This document shows positions 9,344-17,963 of a stretch of 64,000 bases of DNA, in pieces. Numbering within the stretch: position 1 is the stretch's first letter; each line of letters opens with the position of its first letter. The stretch comes from Pseudomonas fluorescens Q2-87 (GTDB lineage Bacteria; Pseudomonadota; Gammaproteobacteria; Pseudomonadales; Pseudomonadaceae). The translations under genes and the position numbers were made by a program. A model generated the notes under the pieces. That model was not told the origin of the DNA. It searched no databases and saw nothing but the letters and a program-made list of their open reading frames with translations. The stretch lies in NCBI RefSeq assembly GCF_000281895.1, contig NZ_CM001558.1, forward strand, positions 4,158,556 to 4,222,555, written 5' to 3'.

Positions 9344-10162
9344 ATGAAACGATCTGCGTTCTTTATTTCCGATGGCACCGGCATCACGGCCGAGACCTTG
9401 GGCCAAAGCCTGTTGGCACAGTTCGAAAACATTACCTTCGCCAAGCTGACACGTCCGTACATCGACAGTGTCGACAAAGCGCGGGCCATGGTACAGCAGA
9501 TCAATAAAGCCGCCGAAACCGACGGTTTCCGCCCGATCATCTTCGATACCATCGTCAATCAGGACATCCGTGAGATTCTCGCAACGTCCAATGGTTTCAT
9601 GATCGACATATTTTCCACCTTCCTGGCACCCCTGGAGCAGGAACTCAGCGAGCACTCCTCCTACTCCGTCGGCAAGTCCCATTCCATTGGCCATAACTCC
9701 AACTACATGGAGCGGATCGAGGCCGTCAACTTCGCGCTGGACAACGATGACGGCGCCCGCACGCATTATTACGACAAGGCCGACCTTATCCTAGTGGGTG
9801 TGTCGCGCTGTGGTAAGACGCCGACGTGTCTGTACATGGCGATGCAGTTTGGCATCCGCGCAGCCAACTATCCGCTGACCGAAGACGACATGGAACGCCT
9901 GCAACTGCCCAGCGCCCTGCGCGCCCACCAGCACAAGCTGTTCGGGCTGACCATCGATCCGGACCGCCTCACCGCAATCCGCAACGAACGCAAGCCCAAC
10001 AGCCGCTATTCGAGCTATGCCCAGTGCGAATTCGAAGTGCGCGAAGTGGAAAATCTATTCCGGCGGGAGAACATTGCGCATATCAATTCCACGCATTTTT
10101 CCGTGGAGGAGATTTCGGCGAAGATCCTGGTGGAGAAAGGGGTGGAGCGGCGGTTCAAGTAA
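9344..10162 (+). CDS. ppsR: PEP synthase regulatory protein (bifunctional kinase/pyrophosphorylase)
   Basis: 272 residues, DUF299 family. The protein inactivates PEP synthase by ADP-dependent threonine phosphorylation and reactivates it by phosphate-dependent dephosphorylation. The P-loop-like motif [10 protein letters not shown] is at residues 152-161, and the N-terminal [14 protein letters not shown] is the family signature. It is divergent from ppsA with about 180 nt between the starts, so enzyme and regulator are likely co-controlled. Confidence 0.95.
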   Translation: MKRSAFFISDGTGITAETLGQSLLAQFENITFAKLTRPYIDSVDKARAMVQQINKAAETDGFRPIIFDTIVNQDIREILATSNGFMIDIFSTFLAPLEQELSEHSSYSVGKSHSIGHNSNYMERIEAVNFALDNDDGARTHYYDKADLILVGVSRCGKTPTCLYMAMQFGIRAANYPLTEDDMERLQLPSALRAHQHKLFGLTIDPDRLTAIRNERKPNSRYSSYAQCEFEVREVENLFRRENIAHINSTHFSVEEISAKILVEKGVERRFK

Positions 10163-10184
10163 AGTAACGACAACACAACATCCC

Positions 10185-10316
10185 TGTGGCTCGGGAGCTT
10201 GCTCCCGCTGGGGCGCGAAGCGGCCCCTGGCGGTTGGATGCAGGCTGTTTGATAGACCGCGGCGCCTGGCTTTAGGGCTGCTGCGCAGCCCAGCGGGAGC
10301 AAGCTCCCTCGCCACG
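10185..10316. repeat. Inverted pair of REP-like elements, second family
   Basis: Arms TCGGGAGCTTGCTCCCGCTG and its inverse (10288-10315, CAGCGGGAGCAAGCTCCC) flank about 75 nt. The core GGGAGCTTGCTCCC differs from the GAGCGGGCTTGCTCGC family elsewhere. The pair fills the gap between ppsR and the mbtH-like gene and may end both convergent transcripts. Confidence 0.8.
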
Positions 10317-10335
10317 GAGGGCTCGGCCTTATGTT

Positions 10336-10560
10336 TCAGAGGGTGGCGGCCTGCTCGTCCATTTTCTTGCGCAGGCTCAAGGGGCGCATGTCGGTCCAGA
10401 CTTCTTCTATATAGGCCAGGCATTCCTGCTTGAAGCCGCTTTTGCCGACGGTACGCCAGCCTTCGGGGATCGCTTTGTAGTCCGGCCAGATCGAATACTG
10501 CTCTTCGTGGTTGACCACGACCTGGAAGAGGATGTCCTCACGGTCGAATACTGAAGTCAT
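10336..10560 (-). CDS. MbtH-like protein of the pyoverdine pathway
   Basis: 74 residues, the full length of the family. The signature is clear: [19 protein letters not shown] followed by [12 protein letters not shown]. MbtH-like proteins bind NRPS adenylation domains and are needed for their folding or activity. GGAGAG precedes the ATG by a few nt. It lies just behind pvdH and has its own iron-starvation box overlapping the pvdH stop codon, which ties it to pyoverdine rather than to another NRPS. Confidence 0.95.
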   Translation of the reverse strand: MTSVFDREDILFQVVVNHEEQYSIWPDYKAIPEGWRTVGKSGFKQECLAYIEEVWTDMRPLSLRKKMDEQAATL

Positions 10561-10623
10561 GGGTATCTCTCCATCTTTGCTCGAGGTTCGCTGCGGCGCA
10601 TGCGCAGCAAGGCTATGAAAGGA

Positions 10624-10647
10624 ACGTATGACGCCGGCGGAAAATTA
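10624..10647 (-). promoter_or_regulatory. Iron-starvation (PvdS) box upstream of the mbtH-like gene, TAATT variant
   Basis: On the minus strand TAATT (10647-10643), then 16 nt, then CGT (10626-10624). This is one base from the PvdS consensus TAAAT-N16-CGT, preceded by CC as in other boxes here. It lies 64 nt upstream of the ATG at 10560. The TAA of the -35 element is the pvdH stop codon. Confidence 0.65.
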
Positions 10648-12057
10648 GGCCTCGGCTACGGCGGCCTCCAAGGCTCGTCCGAAAATCTCGGCGACCCGGT
10701 CGATTTCGGCCTTTGTGATGATCAACGGCGGCAGGAAACGCACCACACTGCCCTGCCGGCCGCCCAATTCCAGGATCAGCCCCCGCTTGAGGCACTCACG
10801 CTGCAGCCGAGGCGCCAGCCATGGATGCACCGGAGGATGGCCCTGGACATCGGGCTGGCCTGCCGGGTCCACCAGTTCAACGCCGAGCATCAGCCCGCGC
10901 CCGCGAATATCGCCCAACTGCGGGAAGTCGCGCTGCAAAATATGCAGGTGCTCGCTCAGGCGTTCGCCCATGGCGGCTGCGTGGGCCGGCAGGTCGTGCT
11001 CCACCAGGTAACACATCACGGCGGAACCGGCGGCCATGGCCATTTGATTGCCGCGGAAGGTCCCGGCATGGGCACCCGGCAGCCAGGTGTCGAGCCAATC
11101 GCGATACACCACCACCGCCAGCGGCAGGCTGCCGCCGATGGCCTTCGATAGCACCACCACGTCCGGAATGATTCCGGCATGCTCGAACGCGAACATTTTG
11201 CCGGTACGGCCGAAGCCGCTCTGGATTTCGTCAACGATCAGCGCCACGCCAGCCTTCGCGGTGATGCGGCGCAAGCCACGCACCCAGTCAAGGTCGGCGG
11301 GTATGACCCCGCCCTCGCCTTGCACCACCTCGACGATCACCGCCGCCGGCAGCTGCACGCCGGCCTCGGGGTCGTTCAGCAGGTTTTCCAGGTAATGCAG
11401 GTTGGCTTTCACGCCTGCGGCGCCGCCCAGCCCGAACGGGCAGCGATAGTCGTAGGGATATGGCATGAATTGCACGCCATTGCTGAGCAAGGCCCCCAAG
11501 GGTTTTTTCGGCCCCAGGCTGCCCATCAGGCTCAACGCGCCCTGGCTCATGCCGTGATAACCGCCCTGGAACGACAACACGGTGCTGCGTCCGGTGGCGG
11601 TGCGCACCAGCTTGAGCGCAGCTTCTACCGCATCAGTGCCGGTGGGGCCGCAGAACTGAATCCTGGCCTCGGCGGCCAGTTGCGCCGGCAGCAGGCCGAA
11701 CAGATCCTGGACGAAGCGATCCTTGACCGGCGTGGTCAGGTCCAGGGTGTGCAACGGCAGCTCATCGGCCAGCACCTGCTGGATCGCCTCGATCACCACC
11801 GGGTGGTTGTGCCCCAGCGCCAACGTACCGGCCCCGGCCAGGCAGTCAATGAAAGTCCGCCCTTCGACATCTTCGACATACAACCCCCGCGCGCGCTTGA
11901 GGGCCAGGGGAATGCGCCGTGGATAGCTGCGGGCGTTGGATTCCTGGAGATTCTGGCGGGCCAGCAATGGCGACTCACTGAACTGGTAGAGCGTCTCGGC
12001 CGGCGCGACGCTGCCCCGTGCCGGCTGTGCTTCGATAAGGCTATTGGCGACTGACAT
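10645..12057 (-). CDS. pvdH: L-2,4-diaminobutyrate:2-oxoglutarate aminotransferase
   Basis: 470 residues, class III pyridoxal-phosphate aminotransferase. It makes L-2,4-diaminobutyrate from aspartate semialdehyde and glutamate, the third amino acid loaded by PvdL. The PLP lysine is about residue 305 in VLSKAIGGSLPLAVV, the conserved Asp is in IVDEIQSGFGRTG, and FCGPTGTDAVEAALKL is also visible. The start at 12057 (MSVANSLIEAQPARG) is the family start; upstream codons to 12117 look like leader. It is controlled by a canonical iron-starvation box at 12155-12178. Confidence 0.94.
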   Translation of the reverse strand: MSVANSLIEAQPARGSVAPAETLYQFSESPLLARQNLQESNARSYPRRIPLALKRARGLYVEDVEGRTFIDCLAGAGTLALGHNHPVVIEAIQQVLADELPLHTLDLTTPVKDRFVQDLFGLLPAQLAAEARIQFCGPTGTDAVEAALKLVRTATGRSTVLSFQGGYHGMSQGALSLMGSLGPKKPLGALLSNGVQFMPYPYDYRCPFGLGGAAGVKANLHYLENLLNDPEAGVQLPAAVIVEVVQGEGGVIPADLDWVRGLRRITAKAGVALIVDEIQSGFGRTGKMFAFEHAGIIPDVVVLSKAIGGSLPLAVVVYRDWLDTWLPGAHAGTFRGNQMAMAAGSAVMCYLVEHDLPAHAAAMGERLSEHLHILQRDFPQLGDIRGRGLMLGVELVDPAGQPDVQGHPPVHPWLAPRLQRECLKRGLILELGGRQGSVVRFLPPLIITKAEIDRVAEIFGRALEAAVAEA

Positions 12058-12154
12058 TTTGCGACCCCGAAATCCACTGTAAGTAGCGACCCAAATGCAC
12101 ACCAGGCAGGTGCGCATCCAGTCGGGCGCACGTGCAGGCTTTCCTATTGTGGAA

Positions 12155-12178
12155 ACGCATCAGCGAGGCAAGGATTTA
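12155..12178 (-). promoter_or_regulatory. Iron-starvation (PvdS) box upstream of pvdH
   Basis: On the minus strand TAAAT (12178-12174), then exactly 16 nt, then CGT (12157-12155), a perfect match to the PvdS consensus. It lies 98 nt upstream of the pvdH ATG, leaving an untranslated leader of roughly 90 nt. Confidence 0.8.
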
Positions 12179-12194
12179 CTCTCGGGCTGTGCAA

Positions 12195-12325
12195 TGTGGC
12201 GAGGGAGCTTGCTCCCGCTGGGCTGCGCAGCAGCCCCAAAGCCAGCGAAGGCGACGGATCGGGTAGCCCGGGGCGGCGGATTTGGGCCCGCTCCGCGGTC
12301 CAGCGGGAGCAAGCTCCCTCGCCAC
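12195..12325. repeat. Inverted pair of REP-like elements, second family
   Basis: GAGGGAGCTTGCTCCCGCTG (12201-12220) and its inverse CAGCGGGAGCAAGCTCCCTC (12301-12320) flank a GC-rich spacer with GGGCTGCGCAGCAGCCC. It is the same family and layout as 10185-10316, and occupies the space between the pvdH promoter and the dsbS stop codon. Confidence 0.8.
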
Positions 12326-13651
12326 TTATTCAGGGGTTGCCTGGACTGGCATGGTCAATTCGACTCGCAGCCCGTCGGGACGGCTGTCGAAATGCAGGCC
12401 GCAGCCACAACGCTGGACGATGGCCTGGACGATCGCCAGCCCGAGCCCGCAGCCGGTGCTCTGACCGTTGCGCCAGAAGCGCTGGGTCAGGTGCTGGATA
12501 TCGTCGGCGGCGATGCCGGGGCCGTGATCGCGGACTTGGAAACGCACGCGCTGGCCGATCATTTCCAGGCTCAGTTCCACCTCGGTATCGTCCGGGGTGT
12601 GGCGCAGGGCGTTATCCAGCAGGTTGCGCAAGGCCGCGATGGAAAGCACCGCCGGCATCTGCACCGGTGCATCGGACAGCCCGGGCGCTATGTGCAAGTT
12701 GATTCGCCGGGAGTCGCTGCTGGCCGCATCATGGATCGCCAGCCGCGCGACCTGCTCGGCGTTGCACTGCACACCATCGTCGAAGGACAGGCTGCCCTCG
12801 ACCCTCGCCAGCAGCAATAACTGTTCAAGCGTGCGATGCAAGCGGTCGGCGCCCTCCTCGGCCCGGGCCAGGGATTGGTCACGGGCCGCGCCTTCGGTCA
12901 TGCGCGCCACTTGCAAATGGGTCTTGATGGCCGTCAGCGGGCTGCGCAATTCGTGGGCAGCATCGCCGGTCAGCCGGCGCTCGCGCTCGATGGTCTTGCC
13001 GATGCGCTGGAACAACTGGTTCTGGGTTTCCAGCAACGGCCGCAACTCGCTGGGCAGCGGATGGATCTGCAAGGGTTCCAGGGAGTCGGCATTGCGCCGC
13101 ATCAGGGCATCGCGCATGCGATTGAGCGGCGCCAGGCCCTGGCCGATGCCCAGCCACAACAGGCACAAGCAACCGAGCAACGCCACGCCTACCGGCACCG
13201 AGGCCGCCAGCAACACCGACAGGTTCAGGGCTTCGCGTTCGATCTGGCGGTCAGCGGTGGTGATGCGCAAATCGCCCCGAGCCAGGGTGAAGCTGCGCCA
13301 CGGCGCGCCATCGATCATTTGGTCATGGAAGCCGACCTTCTCGGCTTCCAGGGTTTGCTCCGGGGTGGAGTGGCTGCGGGCGAGGATCTCGCCGCGCAAG
13401 GAGCTGACCTGGCAGGCCATGCCCCCTGGAATACTCAATTGCTCGGCGCTTAGATGCGTGCCTTCGCCCTTGGTGGGCAATGGCATCTGTTCCAGTAGGC
13501 CGGCGACCATTCGCGCCGACGCCACCAGGCGCTGGTCGAGCGAGAACATCATCTGGTTGCGCAGGTCGCTGAGCATCCACGCCGCGGCCAGGGCCCAGAT
13601 CAGGGCGAAGGCAGCGCCGAGGGTCAGGCTCAGGCGCAGTCGCAGGCTCAT
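12326..13651 (-). CDS. dsbS: Sensor histidine kinase of the Dsb redox module (DsbS-like)
   Basis: 441 residues. A transmembrane helix at about residues 7-29 is followed by a periplasmic sensor region to about 145, a second helix (LSVLLAASVPVGVALLGCLCLLWLG), a HAMP-like segment, and an H-box with His233 in DAAHELRSPLTAIK. The ATPase domain has LLDNALRHTP, DHGPGIA and GCGLGLAIVQ. Its ATG overlaps the dsbR stop, so the pair is translationally coupled. In P. aeruginosa the equivalent pair next to dsbD2-dsbE-dsbG responds to copper; that role here is inferred from gene order and family. Confidence 0.85.
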   Translation of the reverse strand: MSLRLRLSLTLGAAFALIWALAAAWMLSDLRNQMMFSLDQRLVASARMVAGLLEQMPLPTKGEGTHLSAEQLSIPGGMACQVSSLRGEILARSHSTPEQTLEAEKVGFHDQMIDGAPWRSFTLARGDLRITTADRQIEREALNLSVLLAASVPVGVALLGCLCLLWLGIGQGLAPLNRMRDALMRRNADSLEPLQIHPLPSELRPLLETQNQLFQRIGKTIERERRLTGDAAHELRSPLTAIKTHLQVARMTEGAARDQSLARAEEGADRLHRTLEQLLLLARVEGSLSFDDGVQCNAEQVARLAIHDAASSDSRRINLHIAPGLSDAPVQMPAVLSIAALRNLLDNALRHTPDDTEVELSLEMIGQRVRFQVRDHGPGIAADDIQHLTQRFWRNGQSTGCGLGLAIVQAIVQRCGCGLHFDSRPDGLRVELTMPVQATPE

Positions 13652-14331
13652 CACTTGGAAGTTTCTCCACCTTCAGCCGGCCCCAGGCGATAACCGAGCC
13701 CACGCACGGTCTCGACAATGCCATTGCCCAGCTTGCGCCGCAGGTGGTGGATATGAACATTGAGGGCGTTGCTTTCCAGTTCGTCGTTGAAGCCGTAGAC
13801 GCTGTCCTTGAGTTGCTCGGTGGACAGCACCCGGCCGCGACTGTGCAACAAGGCCTGCAACAACGACTGCTCGCGCCGGGACAGATCCACCGGCTGGCCG
13901 TCCAAGGTAGTTTCGCGGCTGCTGGGGTCGTAGGTCAGGCGACCGTGCTCAATCAGATTGACACTGCGCCCCGCCACGCGCCGCAGCAAGGTGTGCAGGC
14001 GCGCCGCGAGCTCGCGCAGATCGAAGGGCTTGAGCAAATAGTCATCGGCGCCGGCCTGCAAGCCGTCGACCCGGTCGGTCACCGAATCCCGGGCGGTGAG
14101 GATCAGCACCGGAATCTCCAGGCCTTGCTGGCGCAGTTGCCTGAGCAGCTTGAGGCCGTCCTCGTCGGGCAGCCCCAGGTCCAGCACCATGACGTCGAAC
14201 TCGGCCACGCCGACCATCGCCCGCGCCGCCGATGCCGTGGCGACGTGCTCGACGGTCAGGCCCTGGGCGGTGAGCCCGGCAACGATCCCGCTGGCAATCA
14301 ACTCATCGTCTTCGCAGACCAGTACGTGCAT
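13651..14331 (-). CDS. dsbR: OmpR-family response regulator (DsbR-like)
   Basis: 226 residues. The N-terminal receiver has the acidic pair in VCEDDE, the phospho-acceptor Asp in VMVLDLGLPDEDG (about residue 51) and Lys in DYLLKPFDLREL. The C-terminal winged helix has SRREQSLLQALL and NVHIHHLRRKLG. The ATG at 14331 gives the classical MHVLVCEDDE start; the frame stays open upstream but has no family similarity there. It diverges from dsbD, and a direct repeat typical of this regulator class lies between them. Confidence 0.87.
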   Translation of the reverse strand: MHVLVCEDDELIASGIVAGLTAQGLTVEHVATASAARAMVGVAEFDVMVLDLGLPDEDGLKLLRQLRQQGLEIPVLILTARDSVTDRVDGLQAGADDYLLKPFDLRELAARLHTLLRRVAGRSVNLIEHGRLTYDPSSRETTLDGQPVDLSRREQSLLQALLHSRGRVLSTEQLKDSVYGFNDELESNALNVHIHHLRRKLGNGIVETVRGLGYRLGPAEGGETSK

Positions 14332-14440
14332 GGTAAGCCCTGTGGAAAAAGGTACATTAGGCCGCTGGCCGATTAAGCCGACATTATGCGACGAGTCCGG
14401 CGAACATGGGCGATCATTGCAGCCTGACGGTCGCCGCCGG

Positions 14441-14457
14441 GTTAATCGACGGTTAAT
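14441..14457. promoter_or_regulatory. Candidate response-regulator binding site upstream of dsbD
   Basis: Two identical hexamers GTTAAT separated by 5 nt, giving an 11-nt period (the repeat extends to GGTTAATCG in both copies). This hexamer-N5-hexamer layout is the known form of PmrA/QseB/ColR-type OmpR-family boxes. It lies 49 nt before the dsbD ATG and 109 nt before the dsbR start. Binding by DsbR is inference. Confidence 0.5.
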
Positions 14458-14506
14458 CGCCAGCCGCCATTGTGCCTCCCACTTGCTCTGTTCTAAGGCT
14501 TTACCC

Positions 14507-16234
14507 ATGCGTCGATTGTTTTTGCTGTGGCTGCTGCTGATTTCGAGCCTGGCCCAGGCCGCCAACCCCTTCGAGACCAAACCCGACTTCCTGCCGGTGG
14601 AAAAGGCGTTCGTGTTCACCTCCGAACGCCTGGACTCCGGTGAAACCCAGCTGTTCTGGCAGATCGCCGATGGCTACTACCTGTATCAGCAGCGGCTCAA
14701 GTTCGATGGCCTGGCCGAGGCACAGAAGCCGGCGCTGCCCGAGGGGGAAGCCCATAGCGACGAGTTTTTCGGCGACCAGCAGGTCTATCGCCAGGCCCTG
14801 GAATTGAAGATTCCGGCCGGCGCCACGGGCAAGATCAAGGTCGGCTTCCAGGGCTGCGCCGATGCGGGCCTGTGCTATCCACCCCAGACCCAAGTGGTGG
14901 ATCTGGGTGGCGGTGCAGCCGCGACAGCCCCTGGCGAGGCACCAGACCAGGCCCTGGCCAGCGGCCTGCAACAACGGGCCCTGGGCTGGAGCCTGCTGGT
15001 GTTCTTCGGCCTCGGGCTGCTGCTGGCGTTCACGCCGTGTTCCCTGCCAATGCTACCGATCCTCGCCGGGTTGGTCGTGGGCAGCGGCGCCGGGCCAAGG
15101 CGTGGCCTGGCCTTGGCCGGCAGCTACGTGATCAGCATGGCATTGGTGTACGCCGCCATGGGCGTGCTCGCCGCGCTGCTGGGCGCCAATCTCCAGGCGC
15201 TGTTGCAGCAACCCTGGCTGCTGGGCACCTTCGCGGCGATATTCGTTTTGCTGGCGCTGCCGATGTTCGGTTTCTTCGAATTGCAATTGCCGGCCGCCCT
15301 GCGCGATCGCCTGGAAAAAGCCGGGAGCCAGCGGCGCGGCGGCAGCCTGGTGGGCGCCGGTGTGCTCGGCGCGCTGTCCGGCCTGCTGGTAGGCCCCTGC
15401 ATGACCGCCCCGCTGGCCGGCGCGCTGCTGTACATCGCCCAGAGCGGCAATGCGCTGCACGGTGGCCTGATCCTGTTCACCATGGGTATCGGCATGGGCC
15501 TGCCATTGTTGCTGCTGGTGACGGTGGGCAACCGCTTCCTGCCCAAGCCGGGCGCATGGATGAACCTGGTCAAGGGCGTGTTCGGCTTCCTGTTCCTGGG
15601 TACCGCGTTGCTGCTGGTTCGGCCAGTCATCGATGGTTCGCTATGGATCGGCCTGTGGGGTGCGTTGCTGCTGATCGCCGCCTACAGCGCCTGGCGCCAG
15701 ACCGAAGGGTTCGGACGCATCGCCTATGTCTGCGGCAGTGCCTCGCTGTTGTTCGGCCTGTGGGGCAGCTTGCTGGTGATTGGCGCAGCGGGCGGCGGCG
15801 ACGACTTCTTCCAGCCTTTGAAGGTCTACGCCGGCAGCGAAGGCCGCACGACCGCAAGCGCCCACGATGCTTTCATCACCGTCAGCGAACCTGCCGTCCT
15901 GCAACGGGAGCTGGACGCCGCCAAGGCCCAGGGTCAATGGGTACTGTTGGACTACTACGCCGACTGGTGCGTGTCCTGCAAAATCATGGAAAAACAAGTA
16001 TTCGGCCGCGCCGAGGTGCTGGACGCCCTGAAGGATGTGCGCCTGTTGCGCCTGGACGTGACCGCCGATAATGCCGCCAGCCGCGAACTGCTGAGCCGTT
16101 ACCAAGTGCCAGGGCCGCCGAGCCTGCTGTGGATCGGTGCCGACGGTAAAGAACGTCGCAGCCAGCGGATTACCGGGGAAGTCGACGCCAAGGCATTCCT
16201 GGAGCGCTGGACCGTCACCCGGGACGCGCGCTGA
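14507..16234 (+). CDS. dsbD: Thiol:disulfide interchange protein DsbD
   Basis: 575 residues. DsbD carries electrons from cytoplasmic thioredoxin across the inner membrane to periplasmic DsbG/DsbE-type proteins. A signal peptide (1-19, ending AQAA) precedes the alpha domain with Cys pair in GCADAGLCYPP (about 120-130). Eight hydrophobic segments hold the membrane cysteines in FTPCSLPMLP and VGPCMTAPLAG, and the C-terminal gamma thioredoxin domain has DWCVSCK at about residues 484-490. All three Cys pairs needed for the relay are present. The start at 14507 is the only one giving the signal peptide. Its TGA overlaps the next ATG. Confidence 0.95.
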   Translation: MRRLFLLWLLLISSLAQAANPFETKPDFLPVEKAFVFTSERLDSGETQLFWQIADGYYLYQQRLKFDGLAEAQKPALPEGEAHSDEFFGDQQVYRQALELKIPAGATGKIKVGFQGCADAGLCYPPQTQVVDLGGGAAATAPGEAPDQALASGLQQRALGWSLLVFFGLGLLLAFTPCSLPMLPILAGLVVGSGAGPRRGLALAGSYVISMALVYAAMGVLAALLGANLQALLQQPWLLGTFAAIFVLLALPMFGFFELQLPAALRDRLEKAGSQRRGGSLVGAGVLGALSGLLVGPCMTAPLAGALLYIAQSGNALHGGLILFTMGIGMGLPLLLLVTVGNRFLPKPGAWMNLVKGVFGFLFLGTALLLVRPVIDGSLWIGLWGALLLIAAYSAWRQTEGFGRIAYVCGSASLLFGLWGSLLVIGAAGGGDDFFQPLKVYAGSEGRTTASAHDAFITVSEPAVLQRELDAAKAQGQWVLLDYYADWCVSCKIMEKQVFGRAEVLDALKDVRLLRLDVTADNAASRELLSRYQVPGPPSLLWIGADGKERRSQRITGEVDAKAFLERWTVTRDAR

Positions 16235-17103
16235 TGCTGACGTTGACCCTGGGCACCTTTGCCATCGCCCTCAATCATTTGTTGCTGATCAGCGCCCTGG
16301 CACTGGCGACATTCGTAGGCTGGCGGGTGGCCAAGCGCGGTGGCGAGAACCCCGAGTCGGTGCTGTTCGTACTGTTCCTGCTGGGGCTGTTGGCTTCGCG
16401 GATCGGCTTCGTCATCGCCTACTGGCAGCATTACCAGGACGCCCCGTGGCAGATCATTGACCTGCGCGACGGAGGTTTCCTGGCCTGGCCGGGCATCCTC
16501 GCGCTGGTGATTGGCGCTTTGTCGTGGGCCCGACGTCGCCCGCCCCTGCGCCGTCCGCTGGGCTTCGGTGTCGGCAGCGGTTTGCTGTTCTGGCTGGTAG
16601 CGACCCTGTCGCTGACGATTTACGAGCAAGGCACCCGGTTGCCGGACATCAACCTGCGCACCGCCGACGGCGAGACCGTGAAACTCACCGATTATCAGGG
16701 CGGCCCCCTGGTGATCAACCTCTGGGCCACCTGGTGCCCGCCCTGCCGCCGTGAAATGCCGGTGCTGGAAGAAGCCCAGCAGCAGCGTCCGGACCTGACC
16801 TTCTTGTTCGTCAACCAGGCCGAAAGCATGCAAAGCGTCAGCACCTACCTCGCCACCCAGGGTTTGAGCCTGACCAACGTGTTGTTCGATGGCAGCGGTC
16901 GCCTCGGCCAGGCCGTCGGTTCAATGGCCTTGCCTACGACGCTGTTCTACAGCGCCGACGGCCGTCTGCTGGGCAGCCACTTGGGTGAGTTGTCCGAAGC
17001 GAGCCTGGCCCGCGCCCTGGAAAACTTCGAAACGCCGGGCTCGACCACGGCGCCCCACCCCGCCATAAGGAAATCGCCATGCCCCGCCTCCGCCACCTGC
17101 TGA
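16234..17103 (+). CDS. TlpA/DsbE-type membrane thioredoxin with extra N-terminal membrane domain
   Basis: 289 residues. The C-terminal half (about 135-270) is a TlpA/DsbE-like thioredoxin with active site WATWCPPCRREMP. The N-terminal half has four hydrophobic segments instead of the single anchor of CcmG/DsbE. The pattern SRIGFVIAYW, then DGGFLAWPGIL, resembles part of prolipoprotein diacylglyceryl transferase, but the catalytic His of Lgt (HGGL) is WPGIL here. The ATG overlaps the dsbD stop and the 3' end overlaps dsbG by 25 nt. It probably accepts electrons from DsbD and reduces periplasmic partners. It occupies the position of dsbE (PA2477) in PAO1. Confidence 0.85.
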   Translation: MLTLTLGTFAIALNHLLLISALALATFVGWRVAKRGGENPESVLFVLFLLGLLASRIGFVIAYWQHYQDAPWQIIDLRDGGFLAWPGILALVIGALSWARRRPPLRRPLGFGVGSGLLFWLVATLSLTIYEQGTRLPDINLRTADGETVKLTDYQGGPLVINLWATWCPPCRREMPVLEEAQQQRPDLTFLFVNQAESMQSVSTYLATQGLSLTNVLFDGSGRLGQAVGSMALPTTLFYSADGRLLGSHLGELSEASLARALENFETPGSTTAPHPAIRKSPCPASATC

Positions 17104-17846
17104 CCCTGGCCGTTGCCGCCGCCCTGTCGCAGGCGCCCTTGCTACAGGCCGAAGAGTTGCCCGCGGCCATCAAGAAGCTCGAAGCCAAGGGTGCGAAAAT
17201 CGTCGGCACGTTCGACGCCCCGGACGGGTTGCGCGGGTATGCCGCGCAATACCAGAACCGTGGCATGACGCTGTACCTGACACCGGACGGACAACATGTC
17301 CTGCTGGGCAACCTGTACGACGCCGATGGCAAGGACCTCAGCGCAGAACCACTGCAAAAGATGGTCTATGCGCCCATGGCCAAGGCGATCTGGGCCAAGA
17401 TGGAAGGCAGCAACTGGATCCCCGACGGCAGCAAGGACGCACCACGCACGGTGTATCTGTTCAGCGATCCGAACTGCCCGTACTGCAACATGTTCTGGGA
17501 GCAGGCACGGCCATGGGTCAAGGCCGGCAAGGTGCAACTGCGCCATATCATGGTCGGCATCATCCGCGAAGACAGCCCGGGTAAATCAGCCGCGCTGTTG
17601 GCGGCCAAGGACCCGGAGAAAGCCCTGGAATCCCATGAAAAAGCCGGCAAGGGCAGCGCACTCAAACCCCTGAAGGACATCCCCCCGGCCATCCAGGCAA
17701 AACTGGACGCCAACCAGCAATTGATGGACGAACTGGAACTGTCCGCCACCCCGGCGATTTTCTATATGGACGACAACGGCGAACTGCAGCAGCAACAAGG
17801 CGCGCCCTCGCCGGACAAACTGGTGAAGATCCTCGGGCCGAAGTGA
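17079..17846 (+). CDS. dsbG: Thiol:disulfide interchange protein DsbG
   Basis: 255 residues. A signal peptide (about 1-24, ending LLQA) is followed by the N-terminal dimerisation domain and a thioredoxin domain with the DsbC/DsbG active site DPNCPYCNMFW (about 131-141) and the cis-Pro loop ATPAIFY. DsbG protects or reduces single periplasmic cysteines and is kept reduced by DsbD. It overlaps the preceding gene by 25 nt, so the three genes form one coupled operon. Confidence 0.93.
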   Translation: MPRLRHLLTLAVAAALSQAPLLQAEELPAAIKKLEAKGAKIVGTFDAPDGLRGYAAQYQNRGMTLYLTPDGQHVLLGNLYDADGKDLSAEPLQKMVYAPMAKAIWAKMEGSNWIPDGSKDAPRTVYLFSDPNCPYCNMFWEQARPWVKAGKVQLRHIMVGIIREDSPGKSAALLAAKDPEKALESHEKAGKGSALKPLKDIPPAIQAKLDANQQLMDELELSATPAIFYMDDNGELQQQQGAPSPDKLVKILGPK

Positions 17847-17866
17847 TATCGACTCCGAAGACCCCA

Positions 17867-17954
17867 TCGCGAGCAGGCTCGCTCCCACAGTTTTAACTGT
17901 GTTTGCCAATTCTGCGTCGTTGCAATCCCCTGTGGGAGCGGGCTTGCTCGCGAA
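17867..17954. repeat. Inverted pair of REP elements
   Basis: Copies at 17867-17890 (slightly diverged, GAGCAGGCTCGCTCCCACAG) and 17931-17954 (core GAGCGGGCTTGCTCGC), in opposite orientation with a 40-nt spacer. They lie between the convergent ends of dsbG and the alpha/beta hydrolase gene. Confidence 0.85.
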
Positions 17955-17963
17955 AGCGGTGGG

